From assembly GCA_023430825.1 (NCBI GenBank), contig JAEYYL010000333.1, forward strand, positions 1-19,998: DNA of 19,998 bases, given 5' to 3'. Below, piece by piece: positions 8,206-15,272 of the stretch (position 1 is its first letter; each line of letters begins with the position of its first letter). The position numbers were made by a program, and so were the translations under genes. The notes below the pieces were generated by a model. That model was not told where the DNA came from, did no database searches, and saw nothing but the letters and a program-made list of their open reading frames with translations. Source of the DNA: Verrucomicrobiota bacterium (GTDB lineage: Bacteria > Verrucomicrobiota > Verrucomicrobiia > Opitutales > Opitutaceae).

Positions 8206-8933
8206 CGCCCGAGAGCTATCACTTCGGCACCCGCCTCGCCCGGCGTTGCGACTATTATGCCTTCCCTCGCACGGGCAGCCACTACCTTTGGGCCTGCCTG
8301 ACCGGCCTCGTCGACCTCGTGTTTTTTCCCAACGAATTCGTCGACCATCCCGAGGCGAAACAACGGGCCGAGGAACTCAATCCCTACGCCTACTACGCCC
8401 TCCGGTTGCGCGACGACGGCGTGCCGTATCAACCCGTTTACATCAACGCAGCCCCGCACGGCGTGCACGGCGTGCCCTCGCCCGGCGCATGGCCGACCCT
8501 CGTGCTGATCCGCGATCCGCATCCGACCATTTACAGTTATTACCACACGGCCACCGAACGCTGGGGCGCGAAGGTCCCGGATCGCGTGGCCTGGCTGCGC
8601 GACGCCTACCGACAGTATCGGGAATTCTACGACGCGGCCCTGACGCTGGTGGAAACGAAACCGGAGCACACGCTGCTCATCCGTTTCGAGGAACTCAAAG
8701 CCCATGTCGCGACGCTCGAGCGTCTCGTCGCGTTCATCGGCGTGCAACCCAAGCTGTCCCCCGCGTTCGTGCATTGGTGGACCGACTTCGACCGCATCGC
8801 GCAACCCGGACCGCGCACCTTCTATCGCGGGGGCAACAACGCCGCTTGGCGCAAGGACGTCGGCTGGCAGGCCGACCTGGCCGCCGCCGCGCCCGGCGAT
8901 TTCAGCCGCTACGGCTACTCGGTTTCGCCTTGA
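8202..8933 (+). CDS. Sulfotransferase-family protein
   Basis: 243 residues. The start ATG at 8202 overlaps the upstream stop by 4 bp; the frame extends to 7956 upstream, but that part is the shadow of the methyltransferase gene. The PAPS 5'-phosphosulfate loop appears as YAFPRTGSHYLW (19-30), and the 3'-phosphate site as LIRDPHPTIYSYYH (102-115), with R104 and S112 in the expected places. The C-terminal part contains FYRGGNNAAWRKD, like the RxGxxGxWK region that closes over PAPS. It would transfer sulfate from PAPS to a hydroxyl, here probably of the cluster's glycan. No PAPS synthesis genes are present in the window. It overlaps the next gene by 4 bp (TTGA). Confidence 0.82.
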   Translation: MTPESYHFGTRLARRCDYYAFPRTGSHYLWACLTGLVDLVFFPNEFVDHPEAKQRAEELNPYAYYALRLRDDGVPYQPVYINAAPHGVHGVPSPGAWPTLVLIRDPHPTIYSYYHTATERWGAKVPDRVAWLRDAYRQYREFYDAALTLVETKPEHTLLIRFEELKAHVATLERLVAFIGVQPKLSPAFVHWWTDFDRIAQPGPRTFYRGGNNAAWRKDVGWQADLAAAAPGDFSRYGYSVSP

Positions 8934-10468
8934 ACGCCCTCCTCCAGCCCGTCGACGAAACGTGGTTCGAGCCGACCGAGCGATGCTGGTGCGGCAGCCG
9001 CGACAACCCGCCCAGCCTCCACTCGCCGCATTACCGCGCCTGCGTCCGCTGCGGCGCGCACTACGCCGAGAAACGGCTGCGCCCCGACAGCATCGAAAAG
9101 TTCTACAGCTACGAGGGCTACTGGCGCCAACGCCAGCAAAGCAAACAGCACCCCACCCTCTGGGACCGGCAGGCGCTGCTCGAATCCGACGGACGCGTCC
9201 AACGCTGGATCGACTCGATCCAGCATCACACCGGCCCCGCTCCCCGCACCGCCGTCGAAGTCGGCTGCGCAGAGGGAACCCTTCTCCTTCATCTCCGCCA
9301 ACGCGGTTGGACTGCGATCGGCATCGAGCCGGATGCCCAAACCGCCGCCGCAGTCCAGGCTCGCACCGGCCTCGACATTCGTGCGGGCGCCTTCCCCGCC
9401 ACCGCCGCACCCGAATGCGACGTCTTCATCGCATGCGACGTTCTCGAACACGTGCCCGATCCCATCGGCTTTCTCCAGGCCGCCCGCCGCGCACTGCGCC
9501 CCGGCGGCCTCCTCTTTCTCCAACTCCCGCTCATCGAGAAAGCGCAGCCCGACTTCGGCCCGATGACGGAAAAAGTCTTCGATCCGCAGGAACACGTCTT
9601 CATCTACTCGCGCGACGCCGTCGCTACGCTGCTCGAGACCACTGAATTCGAAGTCGTCGAAAATCACGACGCGTGGCGCCGCGCCCACGAATTTGTCATC
9701 GCCCGCCGTATCGAACGCCCCACGCGCGCGGTCCGCCACCTCGCGAACCTCCCGCAGATGTTCTCGCGCGAATGGACCGACTTCATCGACGAACTCAACG
9801 CCTTCGCCGCCCCCCTCGGCCTGCGCCAGTTCACCAACTGGTCGAAGCTCTGGGAATATCCCTGGCTGTGGCACCACGGGCTCTCCGCCCTCGACTGGCG
9901 CGGTCGCACGCTCGTCGACCTCGGCTCCGAACAATCCCCGTTCCCCTGGTGGCTCGCGACCAAGGGCGCCCGCGTCACCCTCATCGAAACGCGTCGCGAC
10001 TGGATCGGCCAATGGGAAGCCGTGCGCGCCGCGCTCGGCAGCGTCAACGTCGACTGGCAGATCGTCGACTCATGTCGCCTCCCTCTGGCCGACCGGAGTT
10101 GCGATGTCGTCACGAGTTTCTCCGTCATCGAACACCAGGACGACAAACCGCTCGCCATCGGCGAGGTCGGCCGCGTGCTGAAACCCGGCGGACTCTTCGG
10201 CATATCGTTCGACATCTGCGAACCGGCACTCGGCATGACGTTCCCCGAATGGAACGGCCGGGCCCTGACGATGGAGGACTTCGAACGCGAAATCTGGCAC
10301 CATCCCGCCTTTCGCTCGCGCGAGCCGCTCGCATGGAACCACGAGGATATCGCGCCCTTCCTGCGCTGGCACCGCCAGACCGCGGCGCATCATAACTACG
10401 TCACCGGCGCGGCGATCCTACAGAAGCAGCCGCGACTCGCGGACCGGGTGCGCGGCTGGTTCGCATGA
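8930..10468 (+). CDS. Zinc-ribbon didomain SAM methyltransferase (TTG start)
   Basis: 512 residues, taking TTG at 8930, which overlaps the sulfotransferase stop as TTGA. No ATG occurs in frame between 8930 and the middle of the first domain, and the longer open frame back to 7952 is out of frame with the two genes it covers. A zinc-binding-like knuckle (C19, C21, C38, C41) precedes methyltransferase domain 1: VEVGCAEG at 109-116, CDVLEHV 169-175, LRPGGLLFL 189-197. Domain 2 follows: LVDLGSEQSP 328-337, DVVTSFSVIEH 392-402, LKPGGLFGI 417-425. Two catalytic-looking domains in one chain recall LPS and glycan-modifying methyltransferases that methylate two positions or cap chains. The stop overlaps the next ATG by 4 bp. 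Confidence 0.8.
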   Translation: MNALLQPVDETWFEPTERCWCGSRDNPPSLHSPHYRACVRCGAHYAEKRLRPDSIEKFYSYEGYWRQRQQSKQHPTLWDRQALLESDGRVQRWIDSIQHHTGPAPRTAVEVGCAEGTLLLHLRQRGWTAIGIEPDAQTAAAVQARTGLDIRAGAFPATAAPECDVFIACDVLEHVPDPIGFLQAARRALRPGGLLFLQLPLIEKAQPDFGPMTEKVFDPQEHVFIYSRDAVATLLETTEFEVVENHDAWRRAHEFVIARRIERPTRAVRHLANLPQMFSREWTDFIDELNAFAAPLGLRQFTNWSKLWEYPWLWHHGLSALDWRGRTLVDLGSEQSPFPWWLATKGARVTLIETRRDWIGQWEAVRAALGSVNVDWQIVDSCRLPLADRSCDVVTSFSVIEHQDDKPLAIGEVGRVLKPGGLFGISFDICEPALGMTFPEWNGRALTMEDFEREIWHHPAFRSREPLAWNHEDIAPFLRWHRQTAAHHNYVTGAAILQKQPRLADRVRGWFA

Positions 10469-12936
10469 ACATCCTCGTCTCCAAGCCCGACGCGCTCGGC
10501 GACCAGGTGCTCACCGCCGGCTTCGTGCAAGGACTTCGCCGCCGCTGGCCGGACGCGCGCATCGTCTGGCACGTGCGCACCGGCATGGAAGTGATCGCGT
10601 CGCTGCTCGACGACGCCGTCGTTTTCCCGCCCGACCTTGCCGCGGAACCCGCCGCCGAAGCCGCCCGCTTGTGGCGGGAAACGAGCGCACCGATCGTCGT
10701 CGTGCCGTATCCGGTTCACCCCTACACCGACTGGGCGCCGGAGCTCGAGGCCCGCTACGCCTGGTGGGGAAATTTCATCGCCGCCTCCCCCTGGGATCTC
10801 GCGCTTGCACCGGTGGTGAACCGCACCGGGCTCAGCGATTTCACGATCACCGCATCGAACGCCCCGCAGCGCCTCGGCTTCTCCGTCAACGGCGCCTGCC
10901 AGCCGATGATCGAAGCCGCCTTCACGCATCTCCCCCAGAAAAAGGCGGACGTCACCGGCGAAGTGCCTTCCTCGCTGCAAGAGCCGGAATGGACCCAGCA
11001 CGCCCGCCTGCTCCTCGCCGCGACTGGCGAAAAGCTCCTCCCGCCGGCGCTGCACGTTTCCCCGCAGGCGGACGCCGACGCCCAGGCGCTCCTCGGCGAC
11101 GGTGCGTCGCGTCTCGTGCTGATCGCTCCCGGCGTGGGCGCCAATCGCCAGCGCGCGTGGGCGATGACGCGTTTCATGGAGCTGGCGAATGCGCTCGCCG
11201 CGAACGGCCGCGACGTGCGCTGGATCGAAGGGCCACACGACGCACCTTATTTTGATGCGACCCCCGAAACCGCATCGCTGCGCCGCATCCGCATCGACGC
11301 CGCGCGGCTCGATCTGCTCGTCGCCGTCCTGCGACGCGCCTCGCTGCTCGTCTGCAACGACACGGCCTACGTTCATCTCGCCGCCGCGCTCGATACGCCG
11401 ACGGTCGCGATCTTCGGCGCCGGACAGAAAGACCGTTTCGTCCCGCGCTTCGGACGTGTGCGCGTCGTCCAGGGCGATCCGGTCTGCCGCGGCTGTCAGT
11501 GGCAATGCGCGTTCGACCGACACCTCTGCGTGCAGGATATCCCGTTCATCGCCGTGCGCGACGCCGCCCTCGCCCAACTCGCCGAATCGCGCGCCGTCCA
11601 CGAACGCCTTGTCCTTCCGTTGCCCTTCGACCCGCCTTCGCCCGATTCCTTCCACGCTCTCGAACGCGTGCGCGATTGGTATCAGGAGGAACTCGATCGC
11701 ATCCGGTGGGACGGCTGGGCGCGGCTTCAAATCATCAACGACGTCCTCCAGCGGCTCGCCGCCCGCGACCAACGCATCGCCGATCTCGAAGCCATGGCTC
11801 GCCGCATGAGCGGCGGGACCGACGCTGCGCCGGCCGGAGATCCCTGCGCTCACGCGCAGAGCCACGAAAATCCCCCCGCGCCGCCGCCTCCGCTGCCGAA
11901 ACTCTCCATCATCATTCCGATGGGCCGTCCCGAACGCGCGGACGGCACCCTGCTCTCGCTCGCGCGTCAGACGCTGCGTCCGGCACAATGGGAAGTGGTC
12001 ACCGTCGGCGTGGGCGCATCGCAGTTGCTGGCGAAATACCCGCAGCTTCCACTCGTGCCCGTCGACCTCGCGCACAACGTCCTTCCGCCCCGCACGCGGG
12101 CCGAAGGCGTCGCTCGCGCGACGGGCGAATGGTATTTGTTCGTCGACGACGACGTGCAGCTTGCGACCGATTTTTTCGAGATGCTCGCGCGGATTCTCGC
12201 GGTGCCGCCCACGCCCGAAACACCGCCTTCCCACCCGATCGGCGCGGTCGGCGTGCGCCTCCCCGGCGGCCGCGGGAGTTACTTCGAACATCTGACCGAC
12301 ATCTCGAACTTCTGGTCGCAGCAATCGCCGATTCGCGCCGTGCCGCACACCGTGTGGTTCCTTTACAGCGCCGCGATCGTGGTCCGCGCGAAAGCGTATC
12401 ACGAGTCCGGCGGCTTCAACGTCGAACTGCCGAACGGCGAGGACGTCGATCTCACGCAACGCATCAAGGCCGCCGGCTACATTCTCGCCTACGAGCCGTC
12501 ACTCGTAGCGTATCATCATCACGGCCGCGATTCGCTCTTTCGCATGTGGCGCTACTTCTGGCGCAACGGCAACGCCGCGCGCTACTTCTTCGCGCAGCTC
12601 GGCGGCGTCTGCTGCTACAGCGTTCGCACGGTGCTCACGCGTGCCTGGGGTGACGTGCAGATGAACCGCAACTTCCAGAAGACGCAGGGCGTCAGGCTCG
12701 GGCTGCGCCTGCCTTGGATCGCGCTCAATTACCTCATCGTCGAGTCATCGCTCGAATGGCACTGGCAGGACTACATTCGCCGCGAAAAACGCTACCGCGA
12801 CCTGCCCGCGCACACGATCAGCGATCGCAACACGGTGAAAGCCTTCACCGCCTTCGACGAAGGCCGCAAGCTCGCCGGCCTCGCCCGCTACATTCTCGCG
12901 ATGATGCAGAACCTGACCGCCCCGGTGCGGCGATGA
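10465..12936 (+). CDS. GT9-GT2 fusion glycosyltransferase
   Basis: 823 residues, with the start ATG overlapping the upstream stop by 4 bp. Residues 1-375 are a heptosyltransferase-like GT9 domain: KPDALGD near 7-13, VLIAPGVGANRQRAW, LLVCNDTAYVHLAAALDTP, and a cysteine cluster CRGCQWQC. A charged helical segment (about 390-445) and a proline-rich linker (to about 478) follow. A GT2 domain begins at LSIIIPM (480), with a DDD metal-binding motif at 561-563 and a GED motif at 658-660 (family position of the catalytic base), then a hydrophobic C-terminal tail. It may add two sugars in sequence to a lipid-linked glycan at the inner face of the membrane. The linker contains a pair of short inverted hairpin repeats (11794-11865), shared with two other sites in this cluster. 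Confidence 0.85.
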   Translation: MNILVSKPDALGDQVLTAGFVQGLRRRWPDARIVWHVRTGMEVIASLLDDAVVFPPDLAAEPAAEAARLWRETSAPIVVVPYPVHPYTDWAPELEARYAWWGNFIAASPWDLALAPVVNRTGLSDFTITASNAPQRLGFSVNGACQPMIEAAFTHLPQKKADVTGEVPSSLQEPEWTQHARLLLAATGEKLLPPALHVSPQADADAQALLGDGASRLVLIAPGVGANRQRAWAMTRFMELANALAANGRDVRWIEGPHDAPYFDATPETASLRRIRIDAARLDLLVAVLRRASLLVCNDTAYVHLAAALDTPTVAIFGAGQKDRFVPRFGRVRVVQGDPVCRGCQWQCAFDRHLCVQDIPFIAVRDAALAQLAESRAVHERLVLPLPFDPPSPDSFHALERVRDWYQEELDRIRWDGWARLQIINDVLQRLAARDQRIADLEAMARRMSGGTDAAPAGDPCAHAQSHENPPAPPPPLPKLSIIIPMGRPERADGTLLSLARQTLRPAQWEVVTVGVGASQLLAKYPQLPLVPVDLAHNVLPPRTRAEGVARATGEWYLFVDDDVQLATDFFEMLARILAVPPTPETPPSHPIGAVGVRLPGGRGSYFEHLTDISNFWSQQSPIRAVPHTVWFLYSAAIVVRAKAYHESGGFNVELPNGEDVDLTQRIKAAGYILAYEPSLVAYHHHGRDSLFRMWRYFWRNGNAARYFFAQLGGVCCYSVRTVLTRAWGDVQMNRNFQKTQGVRLGLRLPWIALNYLIVESSLEWHWQDYIRREKRYRDLPAHTISDRNTVKAFTAFDEGRKLAGLARYILAMMQNLTAPVRR
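11794..11865. repeat. Paired inverted hairpin repeat, copy 1 (inside GT9-GT2 linker)
   Basis: The forward half (11794-11818) reads ATGGCTC, stem GCCGC, loop ATGA, stem GCGGC, then GGGA. The reverse half (11841-11865) reads TCCC, stem TGCGC, loop TCAC, stem GCGCA, then GAGCCAC. The two halves are inverted relative to each other, with 22 bp between. The stretch is in frame and encodes residues 444-467 of the fusion protein. The forward half could also be chance codon sequence; the reverse half is identical over 26 bp to the copies at 15225 and 16314 (25 of 26 in the last). Confidence 0.75.
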
Positions 12937-12941
12937 AAACA

Positions 12942-13098
12942 GCCATATCACACAAATGGGCCCAGATGAATTCCTCCCGCTAGAGCTGAGCGAACCGCCC
13001 ATCTCCGCCTCTTACCGCTCTTTAGTTTTTTAAAAAAACAGCTTCGCTGGACGCGCATCGTCCGCTGATCATCTGTGTCTATCTGTGTAATCTGTGGC
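12942..13098. mobile_element. Internally deleted GxxExxY element, unit A
   Basis: A 157-bp remnant. It has a decayed left terminal repeat (12942-12969), a start-like segment resembling the first 14 codons of the intact gene (MGPDEFLPLELSE), then a jump to the equivalent of its last 16 codons and a well-kept right terminal repeat (13069-13098). The deletion joint looks the same as in unit C, so both belong to one non-coding derivative family. Only a stop-interrupted peptide is left. Confidence 0.75.
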
Positions 13099-13141
13099 CT
13101 CAACTCCGATACGAGAACCGGCATCGCCTCTCATAACTAAA

Positions 13142-13565
13142 GCCACAGATCACACAGATGGACACAGATGAATATCTGCATCGGGAACTGAGCGAGGAGA
13201 TCGTCGGATCGGCGATGACCGTGCTCAACAAGCTCCGGCCCGGTCTGAAAGAGAAAGCCTACGAGAACGCACTGGTTATCGAGCTGCGGAAACGCGGACA
13301 CCAGATCGAACAACAGCGGGCATACGATGTTATCTACGATGGGATCGTTGTGGACACCCTTATTCCGGACCTGATCGTCGACAATAAAATCATCGTAGAT
13401 CCGAAATGTGTCACAGAATTCACCGAGACCCACTATGCCCAGATGCTCGGTTATCTCGCGATCACGGGTCTGCGGCTCGCACTGCTCTTCAATTTCAAGG
13501 AAGCCAAACTTCGCTGGAAACGCATCGTCCGCTGATCATCTGTGCCCATCTGTGCAATCTGTGGC
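13142..13565 (+). mobile_element. Complete GxxExxY element with terminal inverted repeats, unit B
   Basis: A 424-bp unit. The left repeat (13142-13171) and right repeat (13536-13565) are inverted copies matching at about 26 of 30 positions: GCCACAGAT, then two variable bases, then CACAGATGG and CACAGATGA with one variable base between. The only gene fills the interior: its start codon lies inside the left repeat and its stop codon touches the right repeat. There is no transposase, so if mobile it must be moved by another protein. Confidence 0.78.
13158..13535 (+). CDS. GxxExxY protein (PD-(D/E)XK nuclease-like superfamily)
   Basis: 125 residues. The defining motif is G29-L-K-E32-K-A-Y35. The nuclease-like core follows: D71 (IPDLIV), then D81-P-K83 where E-x-K is usual, and Q95 in HYAQMLGYL. 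The family (PDDEXK_3/GxxExxY) has no settled function and often occurs in many copies per genome. The initial MDTDEY is encoded by the left terminal repeat of the element, and the stop adjoins the right repeat. It breaks the polysaccharide operon and is less GC-rich than its neighbours, consistent with insertion. The change of E to D at 81 might weaken or retune any nuclease activity, but this is uncertain. Confidence 0.85.
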   Translation: MDTDEYLHRELSEEIVGSAMTVLNKLRPGLKEKAYENALVIELRKRGHQIEQQRAYDVIYDGIVVDTLIPDLIVDNKIIVDPKCVTEFTETHYAQMLGYLAITGLRLALLFNFKEAKLRWKRIVR

Positions 13566-13613
13566 CAGAACTCCGACCCGAGAAACCGCATCACCCTCAG
13601 CCTAATAGCGACC

Positions 13614-13745
13614 GCCACAGATCACACAGATGGGCACAGCTGAATACCTCCACCCAGAGCTGAGCGAATCACCCGCCTCCGCGTCTTGCCGCTCTGCAAT
13701 TCCAAAGAGGCCAGGCTCCGCTGGAAATGCTGTGCAATCAGTGGC
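13614..13745. mobile_element. Internally deleted GxxExxY element, unit C
   Basis: A 132-bp derivative. The left repeat (13614-13643) is intact except for single substitutions. A start-like segment (MGTAEYLHPELSE) is joined to the homologue of the gene's tail (KEARLRWK), and the right repeat is shortened to about 15 bases (13731-13745). The tail remnant is in frame with the glycosyltransferase that follows 12 bp later, so translation from 13686 would add 24 residues of element origin to that enzyme. Confidence 0.75.
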
Positions 13746-13757
13746 CATCGATCGCCC

Positions 13758-14960
13758 ATGAGAATCGGCATCGGCCTCAACCTCCTCCAGCCGGACACCG
13801 GCGGCGCCGGTAACTACGTGCTCACGCTGCTGCGGCACTGGCCGCAATTCGCCCCGGAGCACCCGCTGGTGCTGTTCACGTTCGCGCACAACGAATCCAT
13901 GCTCGCGACCCTGCCGCCCGCGTGTCGCCGCCAGGAATATCGCCTCCAAGTGCAGGAAGACGTTTCCGCTCACCTCGACAAAATCGACGTTTACTTCTGC
14001 CCGTTCAGCTCCCTATGGCCGCGCCCGCTGCCGTTGCCGACCGCGCTCACCTTCCACGACATGCAGGAGCGGTTCTTTCCCCAGTTCTTCACGCGCGAAC
14101 AACTCGCCGAACGCTTCTACCACTACGATGGCTCGCTCCGCCTGTCCGATGCGGTGCTGACGGTCTCGGACTTCACCCGCCAATCCTGCATCGACATCAC
14201 CCACACCACCGGCCGAAAAATCCGGCGCGTCTATCACGCCCCGGACGAACTGCCCCCGCCGCGCCCACCCGAAGGTTGGGACTCCACCGGTTGGGACAAA
14301 TTCGTCTTTTATCCGGCGAATCTCTGGGACCACAAAAACCACCAGAACCTCCTCCGCGCACTCGCCCAACTGCGCAACGAGTCCGTCACCGTCCGCTGCG
14401 TGTTCACCGGCAGCCTGCTCGGGCGCGACGCCGCGTGGCAGGCCATGATCGCCGAAACCGGCACGGGCGACCTGGTGCGGCATCTCGGCCGCCGCTCCCG
14501 CGCCGAAGTGTCGTGGCTTTTTCATTCCGCGCGCGCCCTGGTGTTTCCCTCGCTGTTCGAAGGTTTCGGCATTCCGGTGATCGAAGCCATGCAGGCGGGC
14601 TGCCCCGTCGCCTGCTCCGGCACCACCGGCCTGCCGGAAACCGCCGGCCGCGACGCGCTCTTTTTCGACCCCGAACGGGTCGACGACCTCGCCGCGGCCA
14701 TCCGGCGGATCTGGACCGACGACACCCTGCGCGCCGCGCTGGCCGAGCGCGGGCGAACCCGCGCGGCGTCGTTCACCGCCGAGCGGCTCGTGCGCGGTCA
14801 TGTCGCCGCGTTCGAACTCGCGCGCCGACGCTACCGCCCGTGGAAGCACTGGTATCGCACGCGCTTTCTCCAACCGCGCCTGGAGCTTCGGCGCGACGAA
14901 TTGCTACCCCGCGAACAACGCGCCGCTCAGCGATTGCTGCAACGGGTGAGTGTCCTCTAG
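13758..14960 (+). CDS. GT4-family glycosyltransferase
   Basis: 400 residues from the ATG at 13758, chosen because MRIGIGLNLLQPDTGGAGNY is a standard GT4 N-terminus with the glycine-rich donor loop. The 24 extra in-frame codons upstream (from 13686) are the tail of a GxxExxY remnant. The C-terminal half carries YPANLWDHKNHQNLLRAL and FPSLFEGFGIPVIEAMQAG, which contains the EX7E pair typical of retaining GT4 enzymes, then LPETAGRDALFF. It would transfer a sugar from a nucleotide donor to the growing glycan in the cytoplasm. Its start probably once overlapped the stop of the GT9-GT2 gene; about 820 bp of repeat elements now separate them, which could reduce coupling. Confidence 0.87.
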   Translation: MRIGIGLNLLQPDTGGAGNYVLTLLRHWPQFAPEHPLVLFTFAHNESMLATLPPACRRQEYRLQVQEDVSAHLDKIDVYFCPFSSLWPRPLPLPTALTFHDMQERFFPQFFTREQLAERFYHYDGSLRLSDAVLTVSDFTRQSCIDITHTTGRKIRRVYHAPDELPPPRPPEGWDSTGWDKFVFYPANLWDHKNHQNLLRALAQLRNESVTVRCVFTGSLLGRDAAWQAMIAETGTGDLVRHLGRRSRAEVSWLFHSARALVFPSLFEGFGIPVIEAMQAGCPVACSGTTGLPETAGRDALFFDPERVDDLAAAIRRIWTDDTLRAALAERGRTRAASFTAERLVRGHVAAFELARRRYRPWKHWYRTRFLQPRLELRRDELLPREQRAAQRLLQRVSVL

Positions 14961-15019
14961 AGTCCTTGAATGGCGAAACGGGTTGCGGACAGGTCAAGTT
15001 TTCCCAAATCAAATTCTCA

Positions 15020-15089
15020 GCCACAGATGACGCAGATAAACACAGATACTGAGCCGTCATTATCTGTGCTCATTTGTGTTATCTGTGGC
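15020..15089. mobile_element. Gene-less 70-bp inverted-repeat element of the CACAGAT family
   Basis: Two 28-bp arms (15020-15047 and 15062-15089) match as inverted repeats at about 23 of 28 positions, with a 14-bp centre. The arms begin GCCACAGAT and contain CACAGAT, like the terminal repeats of the GxxExxY units 1.3 kb upstream. It is thus a minimal, MITE-like member of that family. In RNA it would form a long hairpin between the GT4 and GT2 genes. It lacks a U-tract, so it is not a standard intrinsic terminator, but could attenuate or stabilise the transcript. Confidence 0.72.
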
Positions 15090-15254
15090 TCCAAAAGGTC
15101 TGAGGCCGCGCCTCATTAGTATTTTAATCCGATGCCCTCGCCGATTTCAACGCGGACCAAAAACGCCGTCCTTCCCTGGCTCGCTGCGTGAGCAACGAGA
15201 TGTTTGTGCCCTGCGTTGTCGCTTTCCCTGCGCTCACGCGCAGAGCCACGGCTG
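15090..15254. other. Gap between repeat element and GT2-TylF gene
   Basis: No convincing gene is visible here. The last third holds copy 2 of the paired hairpin repeat (15176-15249). The frame of the downstream gene is open from 15204, so part of the gap could be translated if an upstream start were used, but the predicted residues (SLRSRAEPRL) come from the repeat. Confidence 0.5.
15176..15249. repeat. Paired inverted hairpin repeat, copy 2 (before GT2-TylF gene)
   Basis: The forward half (15176-15200) is degenerate: CTGGCTC, stem GCTGC, loop GTGA, stem GCAAC with one mispair, then GAGA. The reverse half (15225-15249) is TCCC, stem TGCGC, loop TCAC, stem GCGCA, GAGCCAC. The spacing between halves is 24 bp. 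The hairpin of the reverse half ends about 6 bp before ATG 15255 and 24 bp before ATG 15273, so it could influence translation start. Confidence 0.75.
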
Positions 15255-15272
15255 ATGCCGCCCGCTGATCCC

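Noticed and set aside
7952..8929. Upstream extension of the didomain methyltransferase frame
   Set aside because: It runs out of frame through the 3' part of the first methyltransferase gene and all of the sulfotransferase gene, and the predicted peptide is proline/arginine-rich nonsense.
10396..12459. A 687-codon open frame on the minus strand
   Set aside because: It is the antisense shadow of the GT9-GT2 gene, with charged low-complexity composition and no motifs.
12745..13002. 85-codon minus-strand frame across the end of the GT9-GT2 gene
   Set aside because: It overlaps a well-supported gene and the element remnant, and its sequence shows no protein-like features.
12942..15089. CACAGAT-rich repeats as a possible CRISPR array
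   Set aside because: The repeats are inverted pairs bounding units of unequal length, not regularly spaced direct repeats with unique spacers, and no cas genes are present.
15020..15089. Inverted repeat as an intrinsic terminator
   Set aside because: There is no U-tract after the stem; the arms match the ends of the GxxExxY element, which explains the symmetry better.
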